A stretch of DNA of 64,000 nt from Lachnospiraceae bacterium (lineage in GTDB: Bacteria; Bacillota; Clostridia; Lachnospirales; Lachnospiraceae): contig JAAUZV010000021.1 in NCBI GenBank assembly GCA_014804425.1, forward strand, positions 1-64,000. Reading direction: 5' to 3'. Position numbers and translations under genes: made by a program. Below are positions 51,530 to 60,926 of this stretch, piece after piece (positions within the stretch are counted from its first letter, which is position 1; each line of letters starts with the position of its first letter). The notes beneath the pieces were generated by a model. The model ran no database searches. It had not been told where the DNA came from and saw only the letters and a list, made by a program, of their open reading frames with translations.

Positions 51530-52771
51530 ATGAAAAAAGAGGAAGGCTATACTTATATAGAGGGCGGCGTATGCGCGGCATCCGGCTTTACGGCAAGCGG
51601 CTTACACTGCGGCTTAAACAATGATCCAAATAAAAACGATCTCTGTTTGCTCTACAGTGAGCGTCCCTGCGTGACGGCAGCGGTCTATACGACAAATAAG
51701 GTAAAGGGCGCGCCGATCGTTGTGACAAAGAGAAATCTTGCAAAGACGGGCGGCATGGCGCAGGCGGTCATCGCCAACAGCAAAAATGCCAATACCTGCA
51801 ACGCGGACGGAGAAGAAAAAGCGCAGCGTATGTGTGAGCTGGCGGCAGCGGCGCTCGGTATGAAGCCGGAGGAAGTCGTCGTGGCGTCCACCGGTGTGAT
51901 CGGTCAGGTTTTGCCGATCGAGCCGATCGAGGCGCATGTGGAAGAACTGGCAAAGAAGTTAAGTCGGGAAGGAAATTTACAGGCGGTCAATGCGATCATG
52001 ACGACCGACACGGTAAAAAAAGAAGCGGCGGTCCTGTTTGAGATCGGCGGCGTACCCTGCCGTCTCGGCGGTATGGCAAAGGGCAGCGGCATGATCCACC
52101 CGAATATGGCGACGACGCTCAATTTTATTACAACTGATGCGGAGATTTCGCAGCCGATGCTTCAAAAGGCCTTAGATGAGATCGTGAAAGTGACATATAA
52201 CTGTTTAAGCATTGACGGGGATACCTCGACCAACGATATGGTGTGCGTCATGGCAAACGGCTTAGCGGGCAATCCGGTCATTGACAAGGAGGATGAGGCG
52301 TACGCATGCTTCAGGCAGGCGCTGTATCTTGTCATGATGAATCTGACAAGGATGCTTGCAAAGGACGGCGAGGGCGCGACGAGGCTCATCACCTGTAACG
52401 TCGCCGGAGCGCCCACAATAGATGAGGCAATCATAGTCGCGAAAAGTGTGATCCGTTCCCCGCTCGTAAAATGCATGGTTTTTGGAAAAGATGCGAACTG
52501 GGGACGTGTTCTGTGCGCGATTGGCTATGCCGGGGCGGATTTTGATATCAACCGGATGGATGTGGATGTGGAATCCGCGGCAGGGAAGATCGCGGTGTGC
52601 CGCGGCAATGCCATCATCCTGCCGTTTTCCGAGGAGGAGGCGGCAAAGCTGTTATCGGAGGATGAGATCTGCGTCCATGTTAATCTGAATCAGGGTGATG
52701 CGCAGGCAACGGCATGGGGCTGCGACTTAACCTATGATTATGTCAAGATCAATGGAGATTATCGTTCGTAA
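51530..52771 (+). CDS. argJ: Bifunctional ornithine acetyltransferase/N-acetylglutamate synthase
   Basis: 413 residues. Transfers acetyl from N-acetylornithine to glutamate in the cyclic arginine pathway. The precursor is self-cleaved at the Ala-Thr bond in KGSGMIHPNMATTLNF, the Thr becoming the nucleophile. Other family parts: AVIANSKNANTCNADGEE, STGVIGQ, SIDGDTSTNDMV, GKDANWGRVLCAIGYAG. The start at 51530 is nine bases after GGAG; in-frame ATGs at 51509 and 51512 overlap the metY stop. No other arg biosynthesis genes are next to it; argS and carAB are elsewhere in the window. Probably cotranscribed with metY. Confidence 0.95.
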   Translation: MKKEEGYTYIEGGVCAASGFTASGLHCGLNNDPNKNDLCLLYSERPCVTAAVYTTNKVKGAPIVVTKRNLAKTGGMAQAVIANSKNANTCNADGEEKAQRMCELAAAALGMKPEEVVVASTGVIGQVLPIEPIEAHVEELAKKLSREGNLQAVNAIMTTDTVKKEAAVLFEIGGVPCRLGGMAKGSGMIHPNMATTLNFITTDAEISQPMLQKALDEIVKVTYNCLSIDGDTSTNDMVCVMANGLAGNPVIDKEDEAYACFRQALYLVMMNLTRMLAKDGEGATRLITCNVAGAPTIDEAIIVAKSVIRSPLVKCMVFGKDANWGRVLCAIGYAGADFDINRMDVDVESAAGKIAVCRGNAIILPFSEEEAAKLLSEDEICVHVNLNQGDAQATAWGCDLTYDYVKINGDYRS

Positions 52772-52791
52772 GATGACAAGGAGGACTGTAT

Positions 52792-54267
52792 ATGGGCGTA
52801 TTGACAGGGCTTTACCCGCAGCGCGTATTTGACTATTTCGAGGAGCTTACCCGTATCCCGCGCGGTTCGGGAAATGAGAAGGCGGTCAGTGATTATTTGG
52901 TTTCTTTTGCAAAAGAGCATGATCTTTTTTATGTACAGGATACAGCCAATAATGTCATTATCATCAAAGAGGCATCCGCCGGATATGAGGCGGAGGAGCC
53001 GATCATTCTGCAGGGGCATATGGATATGGTCGCGGTCAAGGATGCGGACTGTCCGCTGTCGTTAGAGCACGATGCGCTTGCGCTTGCCGTGGAAGGGGAT
53101 ACCATTTATGCGAAGGGAACGAGTCTCGGCGGCGATGACGGGATCGCGCTTGCCTATGCGTTGGCGGTCTTAGAGGATGAAACACTTTCCCATCCGAGGC
53201 TGGAAGCCGTGTTTACGACGGATGAGGAGGTCGGTATGAACGGTGCGGCAGCGATCGATCTCTCCGTGCTGAAAGGAAGACGGCTCTTAAACATCGACTC
53301 CGAGGAGGAGGGCATTCTCACGGTCGGCTGTGCGGGCGGCGTGCGCGTACACAGTGTGATTCCGGTCAAAAGAGAACGCCGCGGGGGCGTGCCAGCGCGT
53401 GTACGCATCCATGGATTGCAGGGCGGGCATTCCGGCGCGGAGATCAATAAACAGCGCGGAAACGCGAACTGCCTGATGGGGCGTTTCCTAAACGGTCTCT
53501 CCGGTAAAATGCCGTATGCGCTTGTTTCCTGCGCGGGCGGGACAAAGGATAATGCGATACCCGTAGAAGCGGAAGCGGAGCTTGTCATCCCGGCAAAAGA
53601 GCAGGAAGCGCTTGCGGCGGCGGTCACGGAATATGAGCAGATATTAAAAAAAGAATTTGCCAACAGGGACGCGGGTGTGCAGGTCTCCCTGACGTTCAGT
53701 GAAGAAAACGGCGCGCCGGAGCGAGGCGAGGGCGATAACGAATGGACAGCGCTGGATGAAGCTTCCACGAAAATAGCTGCGCGTTTCCTTGCTTCCGTAC
53801 CGGACGGCGTGCAGGCGATGAGCACGGACATTAAGGGTCTGGTCGAGACGAGCTTAAACATGGGAATTGTCCGGTTAACAGAAAACGGACTTGAGACAGA
53901 TCATTCGATCCGAAGCTCCGTGGCGTCTGCAAAAGATGCGCTGCGTGAAAAGGTGACGGCTTTGTCGGCACTTGCAGGAGGGACGGTATCTTATCACGGA
54001 GACTATCCGGCATGGGAATACCGCAGTGATTCGCCGCTGCGCGAGCGCATGATCGCGCAGTACCGTGAAATGTTCGGAAAAGAGCCGAAGGTGGAGGTCA
54101 TTCATGCAGGCTTGGAGTGCGGTCTGCTCTCGGCGAAGCTGCCCGGCCTGGACTGCGTATCGTTTGGGCCGGATTTAACGGATATTCATACAACCTCGGA
54201 GCGCATGCACATCGCGAGCGTGGGAAGAATGTATGAATACCTGCGGGCATTGATCCAAAAGAAATAA
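52792..54267 (+). CDS. pepD: Aminoacyl-histidine dipeptidase (peptidase D, M20 family)
   Basis: 491 residues, matching PepD. A cytosolic two-zinc dipeptidase that cleaves Xaa-His and related dipeptides. Metal and catalytic residues: His and Asp in LQGHMDMV, Asp in LGGDDGIALA, the Glu pair in FTTDEEVGMNG, Asp in LLNIDSEEEG, and the last His in DLTDIHTTSERMH. A dimerisation domain with HGLQGGHSGAEINKQRGNAN lies at about 200-380. GGAGG precedes the start. Ends in a perfect terminator. Confidence 0.93.
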   Translation: MGVLTGLYPQRVFDYFEELTRIPRGSGNEKAVSDYLVSFAKEHDLFYVQDTANNVIIIKEASAGYEAEEPIILQGHMDMVAVKDADCPLSLEHDALALAVEGDTIYAKGTSLGGDDGIALAYALAVLEDETLSHPRLEAVFTTDEEVGMNGAAAIDLSVLKGRRLLNIDSEEEGILTVGCAGGVRVHSVIPVKRERRGGVPARVRIHGLQGGHSGAEINKQRGNANCLMGRFLNGLSGKMPYALVSCAGGTKDNAIPVEAEAELVIPAKEQEALAAAVTEYEQILKKEFANRDAGVQVSLTFSEENGAPERGEGDNEWTALDEASTKIAARFLASVPDGVQAMSTDIKGLVETSLNMGIVRLTENGLETDHSIRSSVASAKDALREKVTALSALAGGTVSYHGDYPAWEYRSDSPLRERMIAQYREMFGKEPKVEVIHAGLECGLLSAKLPGLDCVSFGPDLTDIHTTSERMHIASVGRMYEYLRALIQKK

Positions 54268-54290
54268 AGGATTTTGTAAGAATCGCATTT

Positions 54291-54323
54291 AGGCAGTACG
54301 CACAAAGACGTACTGCCTTTTTT
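54291..54323 (+). terminator. Terminator of pepD
   Basis: AGGCAGTACG (54291-54300), loop CACAAAGA, CGTACTGCCT (54309-54318), T run to 54323. Ten perfect pairs. Confidence 0.92.
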
Positions 54324-54369
54324 GTATATTTTATGAATAGATGGAAATGGAAAAATTTGCTATCATAGA

Positions 54370-54405
54370 GGAAACCAGAAAACTTAAAAAAGTTTTTTAG
54401 TTTCC
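54370..54405. promoter_or_regulatory. 36-bp palindrome, candidate TetR operator
   Basis: GGAAAC-CAG-AAAACTT (54370-54385), AAAA, AAGTTTT-TTA-GTTTCC (54390-54405). Thirteen of sixteen positions per arm are complementary. It lies 132 bases before the TetR gene and has no T run, so an operator is more likely than a terminator. Confidence 0.45.
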
Positions 54406-54537
54406 AAACAGGGTGAATAAGAATCCGACAAACGGATAATGTATCTGAAAAAGGTTTGCAGATATGAAGAGAATTGTGCCGGAGAGCAAAGAAACCAGAT
54501 CATATAGAAATGGCATGAGAAAGCGGGAGCATCATAT

Positions 54538-55113
54538 ATGGACGCAGGCAGAATACAGGAAGCAAAAGAAGAAATCATGAATGCCGTGCTGGAGGAATTT
54601 CAGGACAAGGGCTTAAAGTTTACGATGGACGATATTGCAAAGCATGTCGGTATGAGTAAAAAGACATTATATGAGATTTTCCGGGATAAGGATACCCTGT
54701 TTGACGAGATGGTGGAGCATACCTTTTCCAAGATCAAGGAGGAGGAGCGAAAAGTGTTGGAGAACCCGTCACTTCCCATTGTTGAGAAGGTTCGGAAGAT
54801 CATGATTGTTCTTCCGGGGCGCTATGAAAACCTGAATGTAAGGCAGATCGCCCTGATGGAGCAAAAGTATCCGAAGGTATACAGACAGATTCAAAAGCGT
54901 CTGGAAAGCGACTGGGAGCCTACCATCGCGCTTTTGAGAGAGGGAATGGAAGCGGGAGAGATCCGAAGAATTTCCATACCGGTTTTAAAAGCAATGATAG
55001 AAGGAACGATCAGCCAGTTTTTTTCAAGGAATGTGCTTTCGGAGGAAAATGTCAGCTATGCGCAGGCGCTTGACGCCATGATGGACATTATCATGCGCGG
55101 AATCGAGGCCTAG
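54538..55113 (+). CDS. TetR/AcrR family transcriptional regulator
   Basis: 191 residues. DNA-binding domain at 9-58: EEIMNAVLEEFQDKGLKFTM, DDIAKHVGMSKKTLYEIFRD; the C-terminal domain (about 65-190) binds an unknown ligand. GGGAG lies nine bases before the ATG. It probably binds the palindrome at 54370-54405. The following glycosidase gene is 176 bases downstream behind a repeat region, so it may or may not belong to the same transcript. Confidence 0.88.
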   Translation: MDAGRIQEAKEEIMNAVLEEFQDKGLKFTMDDIAKHVGMSKKTLYEIFRDKDTLFDEMVEHTFSKIKEEERKVLENPSLPIVEKVRKIMIVLPGRYENLNVRQIALMEQKYPKVYRQIQKRLESDWEPTIALLREGMEAGEIRRISIPVLKAMIEGTISQFFSRNVLSEENVSYAQALDAMMDIIMRGIEA

Positions 55114-55119
55114 ACCGTC

Positions 55120-55275
55120 TTAGACGATCTGGAAACGCATAGAAAGAGATTGCACGATTGAGAAACGCATAGGAGAACGGTTAGACGATCGGGAAAACGC
55201 ATAGAAGACCGTCTGCAAGCTCGAGAAGCGTATCAGAGGACGTCTGCACGTTCAAGGTGCGGGCATCTAAGGAAA
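55120..55275 (+). repeat. Degenerate ~31-bp tandem repeat between TetR and GH2 genes
   Basis: Five related units with anchor points at 55124, 55154, 55185, 55217 and 55248, that is a period of 30-32 bases. The shared core is ACGATC..GGAAACGCATAGA followed by (A)GACCGTCTG-like sequence; later units diverge. It starts just after the TetR stop codon and reaches the GH2 ribosome binding site. No function is evident. Parts could be translated as Arg-rich peptide but stops interrupt all frames near the start. Confidence 0.7.
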
Positions 55276-55289
55276 AGGAGTAGGGCGGC

Positions 55290-57809
55290 ATGAGGGAATA
55301 TCTGAACAATGATTGGGAATATACGGACAGCTTCACGGAGGAATTTCTTTCGTTTGAAGGGGAGGCAAAACAGGTGCGCCTGCCACATACGGTTACGGAA
55401 ACGCCGTATGATTATTTTGACGAGGCATGCTATCAAAAGCATTGCGGCTATCGCAGAAGCTTTACGGTGCAAAAGGAGTGGGAGGGAAAACGGATTTTCC
55501 TGACCTTTGAGGGCGCGGCGCATCGTGCCGTGGTCTATGTGAACGGAAAGCAGCTCGCCGTTCATGAAAACGGATATACGGCGTTTACCGTGGAAGTGAC
55601 GGAAGCGGTTTTTCCGGGAGAGAACCGGCTTGTCGTGGAGTTGGACAGCAGGGAGAGCCTGAACCAACCGCCCTTTGGATTTGTGATCGATTATATGACC
55701 TATGGGGGTCTATACCGCGACGTGTGGCTTACGGTGCAGGAGACGGAGTATGTCAAAGATGTATTTGTACGCACGTTAGACGCGCGAAAGGGCGCGGAGC
55801 AGGTGACGGTGCGCAGCAGTATCACCTTGGATGCAATGCAAAAGCAGGGCGTATGCGAAGGTCAGAATCCTTCGGGGATGCGCAGCGCGAACCATGCGGC
55901 CTGTTACCTTGTGTGCCAGAGACTGCTGACGACGGATGGCAGGGTGCTCGGTGAGTGGAGTCACGAGACGGATCGGACGCAGCTTACTGTTGAGTATGTT
56001 CTGCCGCTTGCACAAAATACACAGAACAAAGTATCGCCTGCACGGGGCATCCAGACAAAATCGGATGCGCTCGGACAGGCAGAACAGCCGGCGCAGGCCG
56101 CACTTTCTTTGTGGGACATGGATAACCCCGTTCTTTATGTGATGGAGACGTATCTGTCCGGCAGCGCGGAGCGCCATGTGACGCGCTTCGGCGTGCGCCA
56201 TGTCAGCTTTTTGAAGGACGGATTTTATTTAAACGGTGAAAAAGTAAAGCTGCGCGGCGTGAACCGGCACCAGTCCTTTCCTTATGTGGGCTATGCGATG
56301 CCGCAGTCCGTGCAGAGGCGCGACGCAGAGCTGATTAAAGAGGAACTGGCATGTAACGCAGTGCGCACCTCCCATTATCCGCAGTCACAATATTTTTTGG
56401 ATTGCTGCGATGAGATCGGTCTTCTGGTATTTACGGAAATACCGGGCTGGCAGCACATCGGAGATGAACAGTGGAAAGAAAAAGCGGTGGAAAACACGCG
56501 CGAGATGGTACTGCAAAACCGCAATCATCCTTCCGTCATTCTCTGGGGCGTGCGGATCAACGAGTCGCAGGATGACGACGACTTTTATCAAAAAACAAAT
56601 GACGCGGCGCATGCGCTGGATGACTCCAGACCGACCGGAGGCGTGCGCGCACACAAAAAAAGTACCTTGCTTGAGGATGTCTATACCTATAATGATTTTC
56701 TGCATGACGGGGAGACGCCCGGCTGTGAGCCGAAGAAACGCGTTACGTCCGATAACGAGAAAGCCTATCTTATTTCGGAATATAACGGGCATATGTATCC
56801 GGCAAAGGCATTTGACTGTGAGGAGCATCGACAGGAGCATGCGCTCCGTCACGCCAACGTATTGGAGGCGGCAGCGGCAAACGAGGATATTGCGGGCTGT
56901 TTCGCATGGTGCATGTTTGATTATAATACCCATCAGGATTTCGGGAGCGGGGATCGGATCTGTTATCACGGACTGATGGATATGTACCGCAATCCCAAGC
57001 TGGCGGCGGCCGTATATGCGTCGCAGGGCGAGGGGCAGGATGTGTTGGAGGTCGGCTCGAGCATGGACATCGGCGAGCATCCGGGCTGCAACCGCGGCGA
57101 TATTTATCTTTTCAGCAATGCGGACAGCATCCGCATGTATAAAAATGATATTTTTATCAAGGAATATACACAGAAAGATTCCGCTTACCGGCATTTGGCG
57201 CACGGACCGATCGTGCTCGATGATTTCATCGGCGATCAGATCACAAAAAATGAAACGTTTGCACCCGTGCAGGCGGAGCTCATCAAAAAAGCATTAAATC
57301 TAACGGCAAGAAACGGGCTTTCCCACATGCCGTCGGCGGCGAAGCGCGCGGCGCTGTGGCTGATGCTGCGCTATCATATGAAACCGCAGGAGGCGGTCGT
57401 GCTCTACAACAAATATATCGGCGACTGGGGCGGCACAGCGACAGCCTATCGTTTTGAGGCGGTAAAGGACGGAAAGGTGGTAAAGACCGTGATCAAAAAG
57501 CCGATGCGCAGGGTGGCGCTTTGGACGGACACAGATCATACGGTCTTGCGGGAAAATGTAAGCTATGACGTGGCGGCCGTGCGGATTCGGGCTGTGGATG
57601 AATATGGAAATGTGCTTCCCTATTTTCAGGAACCCGTAACGCTGCGGACTACGGGACCGATCGAACTGATCGGTCCGGACGTGATCAGCCTGCGCGGCGG
57701 CATGGGAGGAACCTATGTCAGAACGACGGGGGAATGCGGGGAAGCGGAGCTTCTGCTGACCACGCAGCAAGCCGAAAGCGTACGGATCGCATTCCGCATA
57801 GAAAAATGA
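55290..57809 (+). CDS. Glycoside hydrolase family 2 (beta-galactosidase/beta-glucuronidase type)
   Basis: 839 residues. Sugar-binding jelly roll (1-150, RLPHTVTETPYDYFDEACYQ; ENGYTAFTVEVT), Ig-like domain, and TIM barrel from about 305. GVNRHQSFPYVGYA, the acid/base Glu in WGVRINESQDD (about residue 428) and the nucleophile Glu in YLISEYNGHMY (about 495) are clear. The Ig-like domain carries two loosely structured insertions (about 185-205 and 240-275). A C-terminal domain of some 250 residues follows the barrel. No signal peptide, so it acts on imported glycosides. Substrate (beta-galactoside, glucuronide or other) is not decided. GGAAAAGGAG precedes the start. Confidence 0.9.
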   Translation: MREYLNNDWEYTDSFTEEFLSFEGEAKQVRLPHTVTETPYDYFDEACYQKHCGYRRSFTVQKEWEGKRIFLTFEGAAHRAVVYVNGKQLAVHENGYTAFTVEVTEAVFPGENRLVVELDSRESLNQPPFGFVIDYMTYGGLYRDVWLTVQETEYVKDVFVRTLDARKGAEQVTVRSSITLDAMQKQGVCEGQNPSGMRSANHAACYLVCQRLLTTDGRVLGEWSHETDRTQLTVEYVLPLAQNTQNKVSPARGIQTKSDALGQAEQPAQAALSLWDMDNPVLYVMETYLSGSAERHVTRFGVRHVSFLKDGFYLNGEKVKLRGVNRHQSFPYVGYAMPQSVQRRDAELIKEELACNAVRTSHYPQSQYFLDCCDEIGLLVFTEIPGWQHIGDEQWKEKAVENTREMVLQNRNHPSVILWGVRINESQDDDDFYQKTNDAAHALDDSRPTGGVRAHKKSTLLEDVYTYNDFLHDGETPGCEPKKRVTSDNEKAYLISEYNGHMYPAKAFDCEEHRQEHALRHANVLEAAAANEDIAGCFAWCMFDYNTHQDFGSGDRICYHGLMDMYRNPKLAAAVYASQGEGQDVLEVGSSMDIGEHPGCNRGDIYLFSNADSIRMYKNDIFIKEYTQKDSAYRHLAHGPIVLDDFIGDQITKNETFAPVQAELIKKALNLTARNGLSHMPSAAKRAALWLMLRYHMKPQEAVVLYNKYIGDWGGTATAYRFEAVKDGKVVKTVIKKPMRRVALWTDTDHTVLRENVSYDVAAVRIRAVDEYGNVLPYFQEPVTLRTTGPIELIGPDVISLRGGMGGTYVRTTGECGEAELLLTTQQAESVRIAFRIEK

Positions 57810-57902
57810 TTTGCGCAGAGCGCAAGTCTTTGGAAGAATTGCCGATGCAATTTGATGGAGATTGTAAAAATTTGGATGAAATAAAAAGGGGGAAAGGAAA
57901 AC

Positions 57903-59423
57903 ATGGAACGTTCCAAGGTGATCTTCGGAAACGAAATGAAAAACAGCGTGTACAGAAAGGCGGTGAAGTCCAAACAGAAATATATCAAAAAATTCGGGGA
58001 CGATTCGCAGACGGATTATCCTGTGGAAATCCGTAAAAACGAGCATATCGGAGATCTGCTCGGCGTCTATGATGTGTGCCTGCCGGAGGGAAAGACGGCA
58101 GCAGGCGCCGCGAAAGCAGGCAGTACAGCCGCTCTCGGAGGAGAAGCGTTCGATTTAGATAAGGGCGTCATCGTCGGCAACATCCGTATGGGTTTCGGTC
58201 ATTACCGCATTTCCATGGCAATGGCGTCCGCCGCAAAGTCCATGGGCTACACGCCGTATTGGATGGACCTAAACAGCTACCGGCAGACGACCTGTACGAA
58301 ATGTATCAGCGCGCAGAACGACCTGTATTCGCTGGGTTCACGGATTTCGGGAAAGAGCAGGCTGTTCAATAAGCTCGTATGGGAGCCGATGAATTACGAG
58401 GGCTTCCGAAAGCTTTCCTATAACGCGTCTGATCAGAAAAACGCGGAGCTGATGGCGGCGGTCTACCGCAATGTGCCGAAGGATATGCCGGTCATCGCAA
58501 CCCATGTATGGCCGGCGCAGGCGGCAATTCACGCGGGGATGAAGCATGTCGTCAATGCGATTCCCGACAACTGGCCGATGGCGCTTCACTTATCGGAGGG
58601 AAGCCTGCACACGATCCAGACCTACCAGTCCTATCTCGGCTATCGGATCTTAAACGGAATGAATAAGAAAAAAGTATGTAACCCGATGCCGGAGGATGCG
58701 CTTGTCTATACCGGACATTATGTGGATCACGAGCTGGTGAGTCATATCGAGGAGGACTGCGCAGCGCGTATCAGCCGGAAAAAGAATAAAGAGCCGATGC
58801 GTTTTCTTTTAACGATCGGCGGGGCCGGCGCGCAGAAAGAGATTTTTGCCGCGATCATCAAGTACCTGATCCCGAAGATCCGCGCAAAGAAAGCCGCGCT
58901 CTATGTCAACGTGGGCGACTACCGCAATGTGTGGGAGGAATTGAAAAAAGAACTTCCCGAGATGGGGGCGCTTTCGACGGAGCATTTTGACGACTGGGAA
59001 AAGACGCAGCGGTTTGCAGAGCAGGCGCTGACCGGAAGCGTGGAGGGCATTCACGGCTTTTACCACGCAAATATTTTTGAGGCGGTGTATTGCACGAATC
59101 TGCTGATGAGAAGCTGCGACGTGCTTGTGACAAAGCCGAGCGAATTAAGCTTCTATCCGGTGCCGAAGCTCTTTATCAAGCGCGTGGGCGGTCACGAGCG
59201 CTGGGGCGCCATCCATTCGGCGGAGATGGGGGACGGCACGCTGGAATGCAGCGACATTCCGCATACGATCCAGATGTTGAAGCTGTTTTTGCAGGAGGAG
59301 ACGCTCTTAAATCAAATGTGTGACTGCATCTGCAGAAACAAGACCGCGGGACTCTATGACGGTGCATATAAAGCGGTGGAGCTTGCCATGAAAACAAAAC
59401 AGGGGGGAAATTCTCATGAATAA
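57903..59423 (+). CDS. Unrecognised GT-B-like protein in the glycosidase operon
   Basis: 506 residues. I do not recognise it as a named family. The layout suggests a GT-B fold like MurG or diacylglycerol glycosyltransferases: an N-terminal domain starting at about 75 with GVIVGNIRMGFGHYRISMAM (compare the glycine/His loop of that group) and a C-terminal domain from about 300 with FLLTIGGAGAQKEIFAAI, CDVLVTKPSELSFYPVPKLF and KRVGGHERWGAIHSAEMGDG. The first 70 residues are basic and charged. No membrane span. GGGGGAAAGG lies upstream; it overlaps the sugar transporter gene by eight bases and follows GH2 by 93, so it is part of the glycoside-use operon. A glycosyltransferase or phosphorylase-like role is conjecture. 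Confidence 0.75.
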   Translation: MERSKVIFGNEMKNSVYRKAVKSKQKYIKKFGDDSQTDYPVEIRKNEHIGDLLGVYDVCLPEGKTAAGAAKAGSTAALGGEAFDLDKGVIVGNIRMGFGHYRISMAMASAAKSMGYTPYWMDLNSYRQTTCTKCISAQNDLYSLGSRISGKSRLFNKLVWEPMNYEGFRKLSYNASDQKNAELMAAVYRNVPKDMPVIATHVWPAQAAIHAGMKHVVNAIPDNWPMALHLSEGSLHTIQTYQSYLGYRILNGMNKKKVCNPMPEDALVYTGHYVDHELVSHIEEDCAARISRKKNKEPMRFLLTIGGAGAQKEIFAAIIKYLIPKIRAKKAALYVNVGDYRNVWEELKKELPEMGALSTEHFDDWEKTQRFAEQALTGSVEGIHGFYHANIFEAVYCTNLLMRSCDVLVTKPSELSFYPVPKLFIKRVGGHERWGAIHSAEMGDGTLECSDIPHTIQMLKLFLQEETLLNQMCDCICRNKTAGLYDGAYKAVELAMKTKQGGNSHE

Positions 59424-60828
59424 AAAATTAAGCTTTGGAGAAAAAGCGGCGTACGGACTTGGCGCGGTGGGCAAGGATATGGTGTATATGCTTTCCGCGA
59501 GCTACATTCTTTATTACTATCAGGACATTCTGGGAGTGAGCGCATGGGTCATGGGTATCATCCTGCTCGTCGCGCGTGTGTTTGATGCGTTTAACGATCC
59601 GATCATGGGCGTGCTGGTCGCAAAAACGAAGACGCGGTTCGGAAAATTCCGTCCGTGGCTTTTGGTCGGCACGGTCACGAATGCGGTTATCCTGTATCTG
59701 ATGTTTGCGGCGCCGCCGACGCTCTCCGGCAGCGGACTTGTCGCGTATGCAGCCGTGTTCTATATTTTGTGGGGCGTTACCTATACGATGATGGATATCC
59801 CTTACTGGTCGATGATCCCGGCGTTTACGGAGGGCGGCAAGGAGCGTGAAAACCTTTCCGCATTGGCGCGTTCCTGTGCGGGCGTCGGTTCTGCGCTGAT
59901 CACGATCGTTACGGTAATGGCAGTTGCGACAATCGGTAGATTCTTTGCGGGCGAGGGAGCATTAGATCAGGAGATCGAACGCCTTGGTTTTCAGTATTTT
60001 GCGCTGATCATCGCCGCTCTTTTTATCATATTTATCGTAATCACCTGTGTGGCGATCAAAGAAAAATCAACGGTCGATATGCAGACCGCATCCGTAAAGG
60101 ACATGTTCAAGGCGCTGGTGCAGAACGATCAGGCAATGGCGACGGTGATCACGATTGTGCTTGTCAATATTGCGGTTTATACGACCTCGAATCTCGTGAT
60201 CTACTTCTTCAAATATGATGTCGGAGGTGAATCGTGGCAGGCTTCCTATACGATCTTCAATACATTTGGGGGCGGCGTGCAGATTCTTTCCATGATGCTG
60301 TTTTTCCCGCTGCTCCGCAAAGCGTTCAGTACGATGAAAATTTTCTACATCTGCTTTGTCAGCGCGATCGTGGGTTATGCCGTACTGCTTTCCGTCACAT
60401 TCACCAATATGCTGCAGAATGTGTGGGTATTGCTGATTCCAGGCTTCTTCATTTTTGCGGCAGTCGGTATCTTAAATGTGTTGACGACGGTATTTTTGGC
60501 AAATACGGTGGATTACGGAGAGTTAAAAAATAACCGCCGTGATGAGTCCGTGATCTTTTCCATGCAGACCTTTGTGGTAAAGCTCGCATCGGGAATCGCG
60601 GCGATGGTAGCCTCTGTCTGCCTGACCGTGTTCCATATCAGCAAGGATGAAGATGCGGTAGTGCAGGTGGCGGAAAACTCTGTACTCGGACTGCGCATGA
60701 CGATGACAATTCTGCCGATCGTTGTGTTGTTCATTGGCGTGTTGGTATTTAAGAAGAAATATGTTTTAAGTGATGAAAAGCTTGCGGAAATCTCCAAAAA
60801 GCTGGAGGAGAAAAAGAAGCGGGCGTAG
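59416..60828 (+). CDS. GPH family sugar:cation symporter
   Basis: 470 residues, about twelve spans, of the glycoside-pentoside-hexuronide family (MelB, UidB, XynB relatives). MNKKLSFGEKAAYGLGAVGK at the start, ARVFDAFNDPIMGVLVAKTK with the paired Asp residues of span 2, and RFGKFRPWLLVG are family hallmarks. Imports a glycoside with Na+ or H+. Translationally coupled to the GT-B-like gene (eight-base overlap) and followed by GH36 behind its own promoter, so it likely imports the substrate that GH2 and GH36 split. Confidence 0.92.
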   Translation: MNKKLSFGEKAAYGLGAVGKDMVYMLSASYILYYYQDILGVSAWVMGIILLVARVFDAFNDPIMGVLVAKTKTRFGKFRPWLLVGTVTNAVILYLMFAAPPTLSGSGLVAYAAVFYILWGVTYTMMDIPYWSMIPAFTEGGKERENLSALARSCAGVGSALITIVTVMAVATIGRFFAGEGALDQEIERLGFQYFALIIAALFIIFIVITCVAIKEKSTVDMQTASVKDMFKALVQNDQAMATVITIVLVNIAVYTTSNLVIYFFKYDVGGESWQASYTIFNTFGGGVQILSMMLFFPLLRKAFSTMKIFYICFVSAIVGYAVLLSVTFTNMLQNVWVLLIPGFFIFAAVGILNVLTTVFLANTVDYGELKNNRRDESVIFSMQTFVVKLASGIAAMVASVCLTVFHISKDEDAVVQVAENSVLGLRMTMTILPIVVLFIGVLVFKKKYVLSDEKLAEISKKLEEKKKRA

Positions 60829-60846
60829 ATTATGTGATCGAGACAG

Positions 60847-60875
60847 TTGATTGTGTTTGAAAAACATGATAAATT
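60847..60875 (+). promoter_or_regulatory. Promoter for the GH36 gene
   Basis: TTGATT (60847-60852), 17 bases, TAAATT (60870-60875), 51 bases before the start codon. Confidence 0.5.
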
Positions 60876-60926
60876 GAATGGTGAGATATATAAAACGAAA
60901 GTGAAACAAAGCGTGGGGGAAACGTG

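Noticed and set aside
54463..54582. A 38-codon frame overlapping the start of the TetR gene, possible leader peptide
   Set aside because: Only a weak AAGG site, no terminator or competing hairpin follows, and the peptide is not recognisable.
55120..55275. CRISPR-like array
   Set aside because: Repeat units are degenerate and have no unique spacers between conserved repeats.
57811..57825. Terminator after the GH2 gene (TTGCGC/GCGCAA hairpin)
   Set aside because: Only six pairs with a three-base loop and no T run; the next gene is probably cotranscribed.
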